Source of the DNA: Fibrobacteria bacterium
GTDB lineage: Bacteria > Fibrobacterota > Fibrobacteria > UBA11236
Assembly (NCBI GenBank): GCA_025360005.1
Contig: JANYDA010000049.1
Coordinates: 237,814 to 301,813 of the forward strand
DNA: 64,000 bases
Direction of reading: 5' to 3'
The notes below the pieces were generated by a model. The model had not been told where the DNA came from. It made no database searches and saw only the letters and a program-made list of their open reading frames with translations. Positions 45,399-54,553 of this stretch are shown here, in pieces. Position 1 is the first letter of the stretch, and each line of letters opens with the position of its first letter. The translations under genes were made by a program, and so were the position numbers.

Positions 45399-46276
45399 TT
45401 GTTAAGACGATCAACAGCATCCGCTATCCGCCCCGTTGAAACCGCTTGGACTTTGGGGTTGCTTGCCTCAGCGATCGTTCTTCTCGCCGTCCGTCCCGGG
45501 CAATGCGAAGACGCCGTACCGGATGAATCGCTGCATGATCTCTTCAATCTTACCGTTACCGCCACCTCCAAAAAAGCCGGAGACCATCACCGAAGCGCCA
45601 TCAAATATCACTCTCATAACAAGGCAACAGATCAAGGAATGGGGCAGCCGTAACATCAAGGACGTCCTGCGGCGGGTTGTAGGTTACCCCGTGCTTCCGG
45701 ACCGGGATGAATGGGTTTTCGCCGTGCGGGGCAACATCAGCGACAACAACCAGAAATACCTGATCCTCATTGACGGCCACCGCATGAATTCCGTGGAAAA
45801 TTTCGGCCCCGGACAGATCATCGAAATGCCTAACGATCTGGGAAATGTCAAGCAAATCGAAATCATCCGGGGATCGGGTTTCGGCCGTCTGGGGGCCGGA
45901 CGCATTGGCGGGCGTCATCAACATCCGCACCCTGGATGGTTCCGATTTTGAAAAGCAAACCGTCCGGATGTCCGGAAGGGTGGGCGGCAACGCCTACCTG
46001 GCGGACGGGGATCATGGCTGGGAGGGAATTCCCAGGTGGGGGATATTCAAATCGGACGGAAAACCGAGGACGGAGGGTTCGTCTTGTCCGCCGCCTTTGG
46101 CCGCCAGGAAGGACATCCCATTGCTCGCCACCACGAACAATTACGGTGATCACCCTTTCGGGACATATAACACCAGCATGGATAAGACCAGGCCCGGGTA
46201 CCTGCTGCAGGGCAAAGGACGCATCAAGGAGTTTTCCGTGAACGCTCTGGCATTCAGCACCGAAGTATTCAACCGG
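45399..46276 (+). pseudogene. frameshifted, truncated TonB-dependent receptor
   Basis: A TTG start with AGGAGGG upstream begins a signal peptide, then LHDLFNLTVTATSKKA, the usual receptor N-terminus. The frame then shifts in an A6 run (45570-45575) to ETITEAPSNITLITRQQIKEWG and the plug motif RGNISDNNQKYLILIDGHRM, shifts again near 45870 to WGPDALAGVINIRTLDG, and changes at least twice more (near 46030 and 46125). At about 46270 the receptor sequence stops and joins histidine-kinase sequence. Only the plug and the first strands remain, so no functional receptor can be made. Confidence 0.75.
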
Positions 46277-46565
46277 CATCACCATCGGCGATGACGGGAA
46301 GGGTATCGACAGGGAGGCCATGGTTGCCAGGGCCCTGGCCGCCGGCATCCTCTGGCCCACCGGCGCCCAATCCCTTGGGGAAAAGGAAAAGCTCGATTTG
46401 ATCTTCTCACCGGGCCTCACAACGTCGCACTTGGCCGATTCCCTTTCCGGAAGGGGTCTGGGCTTGGCAATAGCCTTGGAGAAGGCGCGGGCGGAGGGCG
46501 GCGATGTCACCGTGGAAAGCTCCCCGGAATCCGGAACCCGCTTTACCATCGTTATTCCCGATTGA
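46269..46565 (+). pseudogene. histidine-kinase ATPase remnant fused to the receptor fragment
   Basis: The fragment reads GITIGDDGKGIDREAMVARA, then LGEKEKLDLIFSPGLTT, LSGRGLGLAIALEKARAEGG and SSPESGTRFTIVIP, which are the G1, F and G2 boxes of a CheA-type HATPase C-terminus. Everything before the G1 box is missing, so it is the 3' end of a kinase gene joined to a receptor 5' end by deletion. It is followed 24 bases later by the substrate-binding-like gene, presumably its original partner. Confidence 0.72.
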
Positions 46566-46589
46566 CGGATTCTTCACGAGCCATCCGCC

Positions 46590-47408
46590 ATGCCATCATT
46601 TGGAAAAAACCGCCGCAACGGAAATGGAAACCCGGCCGCCGCCACTGCCGCAAAAGTAACTTGCAGGTTACCCTATTTCCGGGCCGTGATCGCTCTGCTG
46701 GCATGGCAAGCGTTCGGGGAACCGCCGCCTTTGCTAATCTGCGTGCCGGGAGGGCTCGTTCCGGCCCGGATCGACTCCATCCTGGGCCGGGCCGTGCAAC
46801 CCCGTAAGGTCATCACCTTCCTCCGCATGAACGACCTTGAAGCGATCAGCAAGCGGGACTTCCGCAAAATCGGAGTGCTATACCGCCAGGGGTTCTCGCC
46901 CTTCGTGCGGGAATCCGGAAAATACCTGGGCAAAGAAAACCTGGAAATCACGGGCATATGCCTGGATTGCGATGGCCGGGAAAAAACCGGACCCGGGAAT
47001 GTTTTGAAAAGGTTGCAGATAGGCATGGACAGCCTCGCCGAACTAAAGGCCGAAGTGGTGTGGATGCTTTCCGATAACGCTTTGCTCAACGAGACAACGC
47101 TGAAAAACTTTTGGTTGACCCGTTTCAAGGATTACCGTCTGCCGCTGGTGGTCCCGGTACCCAATCTCGCCGGCCTGGAGGTAGACCTGGGTATGTTCTC
47201 GGTCTGTCCGGATTACCGTCAATTGGGGGCGCAGTCCGCGCAGCAGATAATCCAGGTCTTTGAATCCGGGGCCAGCCCCGCGGACGTGGGAATGGAGCCG
47301 CTCATAAGCGTCCAGATGACGCTGAACCAAGATGTTGCGGATCGGATCAAATGGGAATTGATTGCCGAGAAGATGCAACGCATCAATACCATCCTGAAAA
47401 GGAAGTGA
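46590..47408 (+). CDS. ABC-type substrate-binding-like protein
   Basis: 272 residues, ATG at 46590. After a short basic N-terminus there is a weak signal segment (YFRAVIALLAWQAFG). The core looks like a periplasmic-binding-like fold: KVITFLRMNDLEAISKRDFRKIGVLYRQGFSP, VVWMLSDNALLNETTLKNFW, PLVVPVPNLAGLEVDLGMFSVCPDY and RQLGAQSAQQIIQVFESG, typical of the TrpX/ABC sugar-type receptors paired with TonB receptors and sensor kinases. No transporter subunits are nearby, so it may act with a sensor. The genes it would have served are damaged, although its own frame is intact. Confidence 0.68.
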   Translation: MPSFGKNRRNGNGNPAAATAAKVTCRLPYFRAVIALLAWQAFGEPPPLLICVPGGLVPARIDSILGRAVQPRKVITFLRMNDLEAISKRDFRKIGVLYRQGFSPFVRESGKYLGKENLEITGICLDCDGREKTGPGNVLKRLQIGMDSLAELKAEVVWMLSDNALLNETTLKNFWLTRFKDYRLPLVVPVPNLAGLEVDLGMFSVCPDYRQLGAQSAQQIIQVFESGASPADVGMEPLISVQMTLNQDVADRIKWELIAEKMQRINTILKRK

Positions 47409-47411
47409 GCG

Positions 47412-48776
47412 CTACAGGAATTCGCGCACTTCCGGATCCAGCATCAAATCCCGTCCCGACAACGGCCGCCGCAGGGTGATGCCTTCCAAGGTGGTGCAGC
47501 GGCTCAAGGCCACGTAGGATTGGCCGTGGGCGAAAGCGCCCTGCCCCAAATCGATGATAACGCGATCGAAGGTCTTGCCCTGGCTTTTGTGGATGGTCAT
47601 GGCCCATGCCAGCTTGAGCGGGAATTGCGTGAAGCGGCCCACCGGGCGGGGAATCACGCGCCCGCTTTCCGGATCCAGCACGTAACGCACGCTTTCCCAG
47701 CAGGCCTTCTCCACGCGCATGGCGCCCAGCGGGCCCGCATGCGGATCCTGGTTGCCGCCGCGCGCGATCCGGTCGCCATGGGAAGGGAGATCCACCCAGA
47801 TGACGTCCGCGGACATGCCGGCCACCACGCCCAAAGTGCCGTTCACCCAATGCCCCAGCGGATGGTTCTTCAGGAACATCACTTGGGCGCCCACCTTCAG
47901 GCTCAGCGGCTCATCGGTGGGGAAAAGGCGCGGTTCGAATTCGCCTTGCACCTGCGCCGCGAACAGGGCCAGATGGCCGGGCAGATCCTCCAGCTTACGC
48001 GCATTGACGCGATCGGCGGAGGAATTGGTGGACGTCAAGGTGATGGTGGGAAGCGACTCCTCCGGCTCGAAAGCCTTATCCAAACGCGCGTTGAGCGCCT
48101 GCAGATCCTCTTCCTCGGCTTCGCCGGAACGGACGATGTTGAGCAGGGAGATGAAGCGCTTTTCCTTCTGGCGGTAGACCTTCTTGAGATCGACGCGCTC
48201 GCAGGGTAACGCGGAGAATACCCTGGCCTTGAAGAACCAGGGGCTTTCATAGATGGACCGGAAGGCTTCCATCTCATGGGGCGAGACCACGGGCGGCAAC
48301 TGATGCAGGTCCCCGAAGAAGACCATCTGCACCCCGCCGAAGGGCAGGCGCGGCTCCGGCCCGAATCGGCGCAGATAGCTGTCGATGGCGTCGATGACGT
48401 CCGCGCGCACCATCGAGATCTCGTCGATGATGACGGTGCGCAGCTTACGATAGAGGGGCCCGCCGTTGAGCTTGGCGACCGCCTCCGGAAACAGCACATG
48501 CGGCGGAAAGCGGAAGAAGGAATGGATGGTCTGCCCGCCCACGTGCACGGCCGCTACGCCGGTGGGCGCCAGCACCACGGCCTGGTTCGCGATCTTGCGT
48601 TTGATCTGCTGGAGCAAGGTGGACTTGCCCGTGCCCGCCTTGCCGGTCACGAACAGGCAGCGGCAGCCTTCTTCCACCCGTTCCATGACTTCCTGGAAGC
48701 CGTCGTTCCATTCCAGCCCGTTGCCGGCGGGCGGGCCCATAGCATTGTCCGGATCCGGATTCGTTTCCGCGTTCAC
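47412..48776 (-). CDS. PIF1-like helicase
   Basis: 454 residues from a GTG; an ATG at 48740 is the alternative start. A SF1B helicase of the Pif1/RecD group: Walker A LFVTGKAGTGKSTLLQQI, motif Ia VLAPTGVAAVHVGGQTIHSFF, motif II RTVIIDEISMVRADVIDAID, motif III GDLHQLPPVV, the RQKEKRFISLLNIVRSGE region, and C-terminal motifs VMFLKNHPLGHWVNGTLG and WAMTIHKSQGKTFDRVIIDLG plus YVALSRCTTLEGI. Such enzymes unwind DNA 5'-3' and help at forks and G-quadruplexes. It converges with the substrate-binding gene with three bases between stops. Confidence 0.9.
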   Translation of the reverse strand: MNAETNPDPDNAMGPPAGNGLEWNDGFQEVMERVEEGCRCLFVTGKAGTGKSTLLQQIKRKIANQAVVLAPTGVAAVHVGGQTIHSFFRFPPHVLFPEAVAKLNGGPLYRKLRTVIIDEISMVRADVIDAIDSYLRRFGPEPRLPFGGVQMVFFGDLHQLPPVVSPHEMEAFRSIYESPWFFKARVFSALPCERVDLKKVYRQKEKRFISLLNIVRSGEAEEEDLQALNARLDKAFEPEESLPTITLTSTNSSADRVNARKLEDLPGHLALFAAQVQGEFEPRLFPTDEPLSLKVGAQVMFLKNHPLGHWVNGTLGVVAGMSADVIWVDLPSHGDRIARGGNQDPHAGPLGAMRVEKACWESVRYVLDPESGRVIPRPVGRFTQFPLKLAWAMTIHKSQGKTFDRVIIDLGQGAFAHGQSYVALSRCTTLEGITLRRPLSGRDLMLDPEVREFL

Positions 48777-48893
48777 CTTGTCACGCTTGTGGTAAAAAGA
48801 ACGGAAGCGAGCGCGGCAGGCTGCGCCGGGATCACCGAAGCGGCAGCGGTTTGGGATGCCGCGCGGACCGCGGGAAGGAGTGCGGAGGCGGGA

Positions 48894-49304
48894 TCAACCC
48901 GCAAGGGCATGCGGGGAGGGAACGGGGGCCGTTACCTTGGCCTTGCGGCGGGGACGCGGACGCGGGGCGGATTCTTCCCGGATGAGATCCAGATCGAGTA
49001 CGGGCTCGGGAGATACGATATGATCCCATGTTTCGGCGACGAAGTTGCGGATCTCCATGGTCAGCTCATCGGTGGCTTGCATGTTGATCAGGTTGGCGTG
49101 GGCCAGATCGCGGGCCTTGACGTAATAGTAGAGATAGTCCCCGCCCTCGCGGCGTTCCAGGAACATGCTCTCCACCACCATGCCTTCGCGGCGTAAAGCC
49201 TCCAAGGCCAGATCCTTCCGCTCCTGTAGGCTGCGTAAGAATTCGATGACGGCGGCGGTCTTACCGGCGCGGATTTTGATCTTGAGCAATTGGGTGTCGT
49301 ACAT
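48894..49304 (-). CDS. DUF6176-like hypothetical protein
   Basis: 136 residues, starting at the ATG at 49304; the longer frame to 49502 lacks a good start and its extra part is not protein-like. The core (residues 1-100) reads LLKIKIRAGKTAAVIEFLRSL, LEALRREGMVVESMFLERREGGDYLYYYVKARDLAHANL, a small ferredoxin-like fold of the DUF6176 type whose function is not known. A basic, proline-rich tail follows (PRPRPRRKAKV). It may form a unit with the helicase downstream (117 bases). Confidence 0.65.
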   Translation of the reverse strand: MYDTQLLKIKIRAGKTAAVIEFLRSLQERKDLALEALRREGMVVESMFLERREGGDYLYYYVKARDLAHANLINMQATDELTMEIRNFVAETWDHIVSPEPVLDLDLIREESAPRPRPRRKAKVTAPVPSPHALAG

Positions 49305-49526
49305 GGTGCTACCGCAAATATAAAATCCCGTGAGCCGGTCGGCAGTCTCTTTCGTCGCCACGCCGCCGCACCGCCCTGATCCCGGGCCCGATGGCTGCGC
49401 CACCGGATCGGAACCCCTTTGCCAATTATCGGACGAAACCGGAAATGAGGCAAGCGTTTTGGGGATGGGACCGGGGACGGGAACCCGCGCGACCCGGCCC
49501 AAAGGGCCCGGGCGGTCAAGGACCAG

Positions 49527-50198
49527 TCAAACCCCGCGCTTGCGGAGCACCCAGGTGGTCATGCAGCGGAGGCCTTGGACGTTGACCGATCGCAATGGCT
49601 CGGCCAACTCCGCGCCCAGTCTTTCCGTGGCCAAAAGCAGTTTGGCCTCATTGACCAGGAACCATTCTCCGCCCGCGGGCATGCGGTATTTGCCGGATTC
49701 CAGCCGGGCCAGGCGGCTCTCGATCCCGATGGTGGACGACAGCCTCATGAAGAGCATCCCTCCCGGGGCGGTCACCCGCCACAGGCCGTCCAGCATGCGC
49801 TGGAAGTGATCCTCGTCCCGGGCGAAGTGGAGGACGGCATTGCACAGGACCAGTCCGAAGCGCGCGTCCGGCCAGTCCATGGCCTCAACCTTCTCAACCC
49901 GGAAATGGTCCGCCGCCAGGCCCGGAGCCAACTCGGCCGCCAACTCGCGCACATGATCCAGGGCGTCTTCATCCATATCCACCGCATGCACGTCGAAACC
50001 GGCGCGGAAAAAATAGGGAAGATTCCTTCCGGTCCCGCAGCCGGCGTCCAGGATGCGGAGAGGCGGCTTGAGCCGTCCCTTGAGCAATTGATCGAAGAGA
50101 TAAATGTCGATGTCCCCGAACCATGCCCGCAGATCGAGGCCGCCGTGCGGCTGCGGAGAAGGTTGGGGATTCCCGGGAGCGGTGGGTTCGCTGGGCAT
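49527..50198 (-). CDS. class I SAM-dependent methyltransferase
   Basis: 223 residues from the ATG at 50198. Rossmann methyltransferase motifs are plain: ILDAGCGTGRNLPYFFRAGFDVHAVDMDEDALDHV (motif I with SAM-binding GxGxG), FGLVLCNAVLHFA (motif II/III) and GLWRVTAPGGMLFMRLS. No substrate-specific domain is seen, so the target could be a small molecule. It diverges from the transglutaminase-like gene, with about 100 bases between them. Confidence 0.82.
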   Translation of the reverse strand: MPSEPTAPGNPQPSPQPHGGLDLRAWFGDIDIYLFDQLLKGRLKPPLRILDAGCGTGRNLPYFFRAGFDVHAVDMDEDALDHVRELAAELAPGLAADHFRVEKVEAMDWPDARFGLVLCNAVLHFARDEDHFQRMLDGLWRVTAPGGMLFMRLSSTIGIESRLARLESGKYRMPAGGEWFLVNEAKLLLATERLGAELAEPLRSVNVQGLRCMTTWVLRKRGV

Positions 50199-50299
50199 GC
50201 TGTTCGGGAAAAAGTTAGCTATTGTTTGCCTTTCCGGTCCCCGATCCCGCGGACTGCGATGCGACCGGCAAGCATTTTTTTTCTCATCGGGCAGGAAGC

Positions 50300-52183
50300 A
50301 TGAAACACGCCCTTCCGCTTTGCGCAACCGCCTTGCTCCTGTGCGCCTGCGCAGGCGGCCCCAAGATCGATCGCCTGGCGGAATTCCGCGGCCGCATCGA
50401 TTCCGTCCCGGAAGCCTGGCGGGACGAACCGGTGGTGATCCTTTCCGATTCCATCCGCATTACGTTCAAGCCGGGGCCGGAAGGAAACCACGTCCTGCGG
50501 CGGCAATCCACCTGGTATTACGTCAACGCCCGCAACCCCAACGTGCTGGAGCGGATTGGCTTGTCCGATTTCGAGAACATCGAAGGCCCGGCCGCGGTAG
50601 CCGTCTCCGCATTCTATCCGGACGGCGAAAGCTGGCGGCAACCCGCCTACCAGGCCGCGCGCCGGCGCGCCGATGACGGGGAGAGTTCCAGCAGTAACCG
50701 CTTTGTTACCTCGGTGGCTTTGCCCCGCTACCTTAAGGGCATGTTGATCCGGTTGGACGTGGATCGCGATTATACCCGCCCGGAGTTCCTGAAAACGGAA
50801 ATGCTGCGGAACGATGTCCCCTGCCTGGCCAAGACCCTTTTGCTTACCACGCCCGCGGACGCGGATCTCCGCATCGGCCTGACCGATCCGGAAGGCATCC
50901 CCGTGGACAGCGCGCGCCTGCGGACCCCGGAAGGCTCGCTGCTGACGGTCTCCGCCAGCAACCTGGCCAAGCTGGATGCGCGCACCATGCCGCGCGATCC
51001 GGAGACCTGGTTCGCGGCCCTGCACTTCAGCCTGCCCCCGCGCGGGATCCGTTCCTATACCTGGAAGGAATTGGGGGACGATTACCTGGCCAGCATCAGG
51101 GAATCCATGGCCATGACGCCGGGCATGGAAAAGCTGGCCGCTACCTTCCCGGACAAGGATCCGGATACGCTGGCGGCGCGTATCCTCACCGCGCTGCGCG
51201 CGCGCATCCGCTACCACGCGGACGAGGACAAGCTGCATGCCTTCGTGCCCAGGCCGGCGGGCCAGGTCCTTTCCATCGGCTACGGCGACTGCAAGGAAAT
51301 GGCCACCCTGATGGCGCTTTTGCTCCGCAAGCAGGGCGCGCACGCAGGCATGGCGCTGGTCTCGCCGCCGGGGGTTTTCCAGGTTCTGGAAGCCTACCCT
51401 TCGCTGGGCGGCTTCAACCATATGGTGGTGTGGCTGGAAACGCCGGGCAAGCCCGCGCGCTTTTTCGATCCCACCGTACCCTACGGAGACCCGGGAGATT
51501 CCTATTTCCCCATCATCGATCGCACCGCCCTGCTCTTGGAAGACGGTAAGAGCCGCCTGGTGCGGGTGTCCGCCGCCAAAGGCTTCCGCAACCTGGTGGA
51601 AACCCAATCGGCCATCGTCAAGGACGCGTCCGGAAAGGACTGGCGGCTGGAAGGCAATATCCGTCTGGAGGGATTGTGCGCCTTCAACCTGTTCCCCATG
51701 CTGGCATCCGCCAGGGGCGATGAAAGCGTACCCTTCCTCAAGGAGTTCCTGAAAGAGGCTTTCGGCCTGATGGCCACGCGCTGCCGCGCCGTCACCAATC
51801 CGGATCGCTCTTCCATCGCCATCGACTACGGCGCCGCCTTCACGTCCAATTACCTGGAGTTGGACAAGGGCGGACTGCTGGTCAACCAGCCTTCCATCTA
51901 CGGCGGCGAGGTGCGCTATACCACCCTCGACTTCGAGGGCCCGCGCCATTTCACCCAGCTCGATCAATCCGACGCCTGGTCGGTGCCGGCGGGATTCGGG
52001 GACTTCAAGGCGGAAGCGCTGGACCATGACCTGGGCAAAGGCAAATGGAAATGGGAAGCCAACACCCTTAAACGGACCTACGCCAACCGTAGCGCGGAAG
52101 TTACGGCCGGGGAACGCGCCCGCGCCGCCGAATTCGTGAAGCGGAAAACCCGCTTTGCCCGGGCGACCCTATGGCGCAAATAA
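50300..52183 (+). CDS. lipoprotein with DUF3857 and active-site-complete transglutaminase-like domain
   Basis: 627 residues, start at 50300 after AGGAAGC. The N-terminus has a lipobox (LLLCACAGG). Residues ~35-250 are DUF3857-like (VVILSDSIRITFKPGPEG, YYVNARNPNVLE). The transglutaminase-like domain has a complete triad: Cys331 in IGYGDCKEMATLM, His374 in GGFNHMVVW and Asp390 in RFFDPTVPYG. C-terminal beta-domain to residue 627. Such proteins are predicted outer-surface or periplasmic cysteine amidohydrolases or peptidases. The stop overlaps the start of the related next gene by 13 bases. Confidence 0.83.
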   Translation: MKHALPLCATALLLCACAGGPKIDRLAEFRGRIDSVPEAWRDEPVVILSDSIRITFKPGPEGNHVLRRQSTWYYVNARNPNVLERIGLSDFENIEGPAAVAVSAFYPDGESWRQPAYQAARRRADDGESSSSNRFVTSVALPRYLKGMLIRLDVDRDYTRPEFLKTEMLRNDVPCLAKTLLLTTPADADLRIGLTDPEGIPVDSARLRTPEGSLLTVSASNLAKLDARTMPRDPETWFAALHFSLPPRGIRSYTWKELGDDYLASIRESMAMTPGMEKLAATFPDKDPDTLAARILTALRARIRYHADEDKLHAFVPRPAGQVLSIGYGDCKEMATLMALLLRKQGAHAGMALVSPPGVFQVLEAYPSLGGFNHMVVWLETPGKPARFFDPTVPYGDPGDSYFPIIDRTALLLEDGKSRLVRVSAAKGFRNLVETQSAIVKDASGKDWRLEGNIRLEGLCAFNLFPMLASARGDESVPFLKEFLKEAFGLMATRCRAVTNPDRSSIAIDYGAAFTSNYLELDKGGLLVNQPSIYGGEVRYTTLDFEGPRHFTQLDQSDAWSVPAGFGDFKAEALDHDLGKGKWKWEANTLKRTYANRSAEVTAGERARAAEFVKRKTRFARATLWRK

Positions 52184-54126
52184 GATCCCTCGCCGCGCTG
52201 GCGGCGCTGGCGTTGGCCGCATGCGCGCCCACCTCCAAACCCGTGCTGTTGCGCGAAGATCCCGCGCCCGCTTCGCAGGAGACGGATTGGATCCGCTACG
52301 GCGCCTACTACCTCACCGATGAATTGTTCGTAGAGGCGTCCTATCTCGAAAACCCCTTCATCCGCACCACCGTCAACACGTTCATCGTGAACAAGAAACT
52401 GAAGATCCTGACGCGGGAAGGGGTGGGAAGAGGCACCGTGGAAGTCCCCTATTACGGAAGCCAAATGGCCGGGCGCAGCCTGGGCGCCCGTGATTCCGCC
52501 GGCCGGGCCATCAAGCTCGATACCGCCGCCATCTTCCGCGAGTATTTCAAATCCGGCAAGATCATCTTCCCCAACGTTACCCCCGGCTGCGTTCTGGAAA
52601 TCCACCTGGAGTTCCGGAGCCAGACGCCCCTCACCGTCTTCGAGCATTGGTTCTCGGGAGGGATTCCGGTGGCCCACGGCCGCTTCACTTTTTCCCACCT
52701 GGATAAATTCAACTACGACTTCGCCGGCTATGGGCCGCTCAATACGGGCAAGACCGATCGCGAAAAGCCCGCGGAAGAATTGCAATACAAGACCTGGGAA
52801 GTGCGCAACGCGTACCCCCGCGGCCGCCTGGACTTCCAGGATGAAATCGACGCGACCGAACCGCGCGTCAGCATCGTGCTGCGCCAGTTCATGGACCTCC
52901 CCATCATCACCACTTGGGAGAAGTTGAGCGAATCCTACGAAGACGCGGCCTTGAAACCCTCCTTTTTCAATTCGACCAAGAAGCTGAAGCGTAAGGTGGA
53001 GGAACTGTCGCAAGGGAATCAAGGCGACGAAGAGAAAGCGCAGGCCGTGTTCCAATGGGTCCAGGACAACATCTCCTATCGTTACAGCGGCTTGGACGGC
53101 ATCGATCCGGACAAGGTCATGGCCTCCGGCCAAGGCAATCTTTGGGAGATGGCGGTGGTGCTGCGGGAGATGTTCAAATACCTGGGCCTCAATACCGGGG
53201 TACTGGTCACGCGGCCGCGCAGCCTGGGCGGATTCGATCCCAAGTTCGAAACCCCTTTGCAGCTCAGCATGCCGCTGGTGACCGTAGACGTGGGCAAGCG
53301 TACCCTGCTGGCCTTCCCGTACGCGCGCGGCGCCGCCTTGGGGGAATACCCGGAGGATTATTTCGGGCTCTCAGCGCTCTCGCTCACCAGCAAAGATTCC
53401 GCCCGGGTGCCTGATTTGGCGGGGGACTCCTCCTATACCCGCAGCACCTACCGCATCGACGCCGGTTCCCCGGACGCGGATCAGGAACTGGACATGGAAC
53501 TTGGAGGTTACCTGGCCTTCGCGGTCCGCAACGCCCTGTTCCAGGAGAAGAAAGACGAGGTCAAGGACGTCTTCCAGCGTATCCTGACCAAGCTGGGGAC
53601 CTCCAACGCGCTCAAGTCCTGCCAGCTCACCGATCAGAACGCGCGCGGAAAACCCATGCTGGCCAAGCTGACCTTCGTGAATCCCACCCAGTCGGTGGAG
53701 CATAAGGGCGAAGCCCAACTGAAACTCTCGCACCTCTTTCCCCTCTTCTTCACCTCCTACGATACCACCCGCGCGGCCGGTTTCAAGAACGGACTGGAAA
53801 CCGAAGAAATGGAACGCGTGGAAATCGCCAAGATTCCCGGGAAGAAATTGCAAGCCAATATCCCCTGCCGGGAAACCGCCAACGCCCTCTTCAAGGTCAC
53901 CTGCCGCAGCGAGGAAACGGACACGCGCTACGCCTTCACCCGGAGCCTCTTCATCCACAAGGTCAAATTGAACGCGGCTGAAATCCGCGCCCTCTACCCC
54001 GGCATAGTGGAACTCAACCGCATCGCGGAGGCTCGCGTCATCCTGCGCGGCGCAAGCGAACCCGCGACCGGTTCCAAGCCCGGCACCAAGCCACCTGGCT
54101 CCAAGCGTAAACCGAAGCGAAATTGA
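52171..54126 (+). CDS. lipoprotein paralogue with degenerate transglutaminase-like domain
   Basis: 651 residues; lipobox ALAACAPTSK. It is homologous in layout to the preceding gene (DUF3857, then transglutaminase-like, then beta-domain) but the active site is gone: where the previous protein has GDCKEMA this one reads GNLWEMA, with Leu324 in the Cys position, and no His or Asp is found at the later positions. ISYRYSGLDGIDPDKVMASGQ precedes this block. It may be a catalytically inactive partner. The C-terminal 30 residues are a Lys/Pro-rich tail. Confidence 0.78.
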   Translation: MAQIRSLAALAALALAACAPTSKPVLLREDPAPASQETDWIRYGAYYLTDELFVEASYLENPFIRTTVNTFIVNKKLKILTREGVGRGTVEVPYYGSQMAGRSLGARDSAGRAIKLDTAAIFREYFKSGKIIFPNVTPGCVLEIHLEFRSQTPLTVFEHWFSGGIPVAHGRFTFSHLDKFNYDFAGYGPLNTGKTDREKPAEELQYKTWEVRNAYPRGRLDFQDEIDATEPRVSIVLRQFMDLPIITTWEKLSESYEDAALKPSFFNSTKKLKRKVEELSQGNQGDEEKAQAVFQWVQDNISYRYSGLDGIDPDKVMASGQGNLWEMAVVLREMFKYLGLNTGVLVTRPRSLGGFDPKFETPLQLSMPLVTVDVGKRTLLAFPYARGAALGEYPEDYFGLSALSLTSKDSARVPDLAGDSSYTRSTYRIDAGSPDADQELDMELGGYLAFAVRNALFQEKKDEVKDVFQRILTKLGTSNALKSCQLTDQNARGKPMLAKLTFVNPTQSVEHKGEAQLKLSHLFPLFFTSYDTTRAAGFKNGLETEEMERVEIAKIPGKKLQANIPCRETANALFKVTCRSEETDTRYAFTRSLFIHKVKLNAAEIRALYPGIVELNRIAEARVILRGASEPATGSKPGTKPPGSKRKPKRN

Positions 54127-54196
54127 CCCTGCCCCCGCGCCTATTTATCTTGACCCCTAAGATGACGGCAACCCTCTTACCTTCCGCGCCCGTCTA

Positions 54197-54553
54197 GTGT
54201 CCGCCTTCTTGCCCAACGCTTCTTTCCGCCAACCCCGCGGTTGGATGATGGCCATGGATTGGACCGATCTGCTCTTCCTGCATTGGCCCATACCCGCAGC
54301 CTGCTTGCGTGCGCTCATCCCCGCCAAGCTGGAACCGGATCTATTCCAGGGCCAAGCCTGGCTGGGCGTCGTCCCCTTCCGCATGTCCGGCGTCCGCCCC
54401 CGCTTCTTCCCGGGAATCCCCGGTCTCTCAGCCTTCCCGCAACTCAACGTGCGCACCTATGTCAGCCATCGCGGCATTCCCGGCGTCTGGTTCTTCAGCC
54501 TCGACGCAGCCAACCCCCTGGACCGCCAAGCCGGCCTCTACCGCTGCCGGTGA
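54197..54553 (+). pseudogene. DUF2071 (YqjF-like) gene truncated by an IS21 remnant
   Basis: The frame begins MSAFLPNASFRQPRGWMMAMDWTDLLFLHWPIP, which with PAKLEPDLFQGQAWLGVVPFRMSGVRPRF and LNVRTYVSHRGIPGVWFFSLDAANPL is the N-terminal half of a DUF2071 protein (related to acetoacetate decarboxylase). Such proteins have about 230-250 residues; this one stops at 118, and the sequence after NPL is foreign, belonging to the adjacent IS21 remnant on the opposite strand. Confidence 0.72.

Noticed and set aside
50219..52027. 602-residue minus-strand frame opposite the transglutaminase-like gene
   Set aside because: Shadow of the plus-strand gene, no recognisable motifs, composition typical of antisense high-GC frames.
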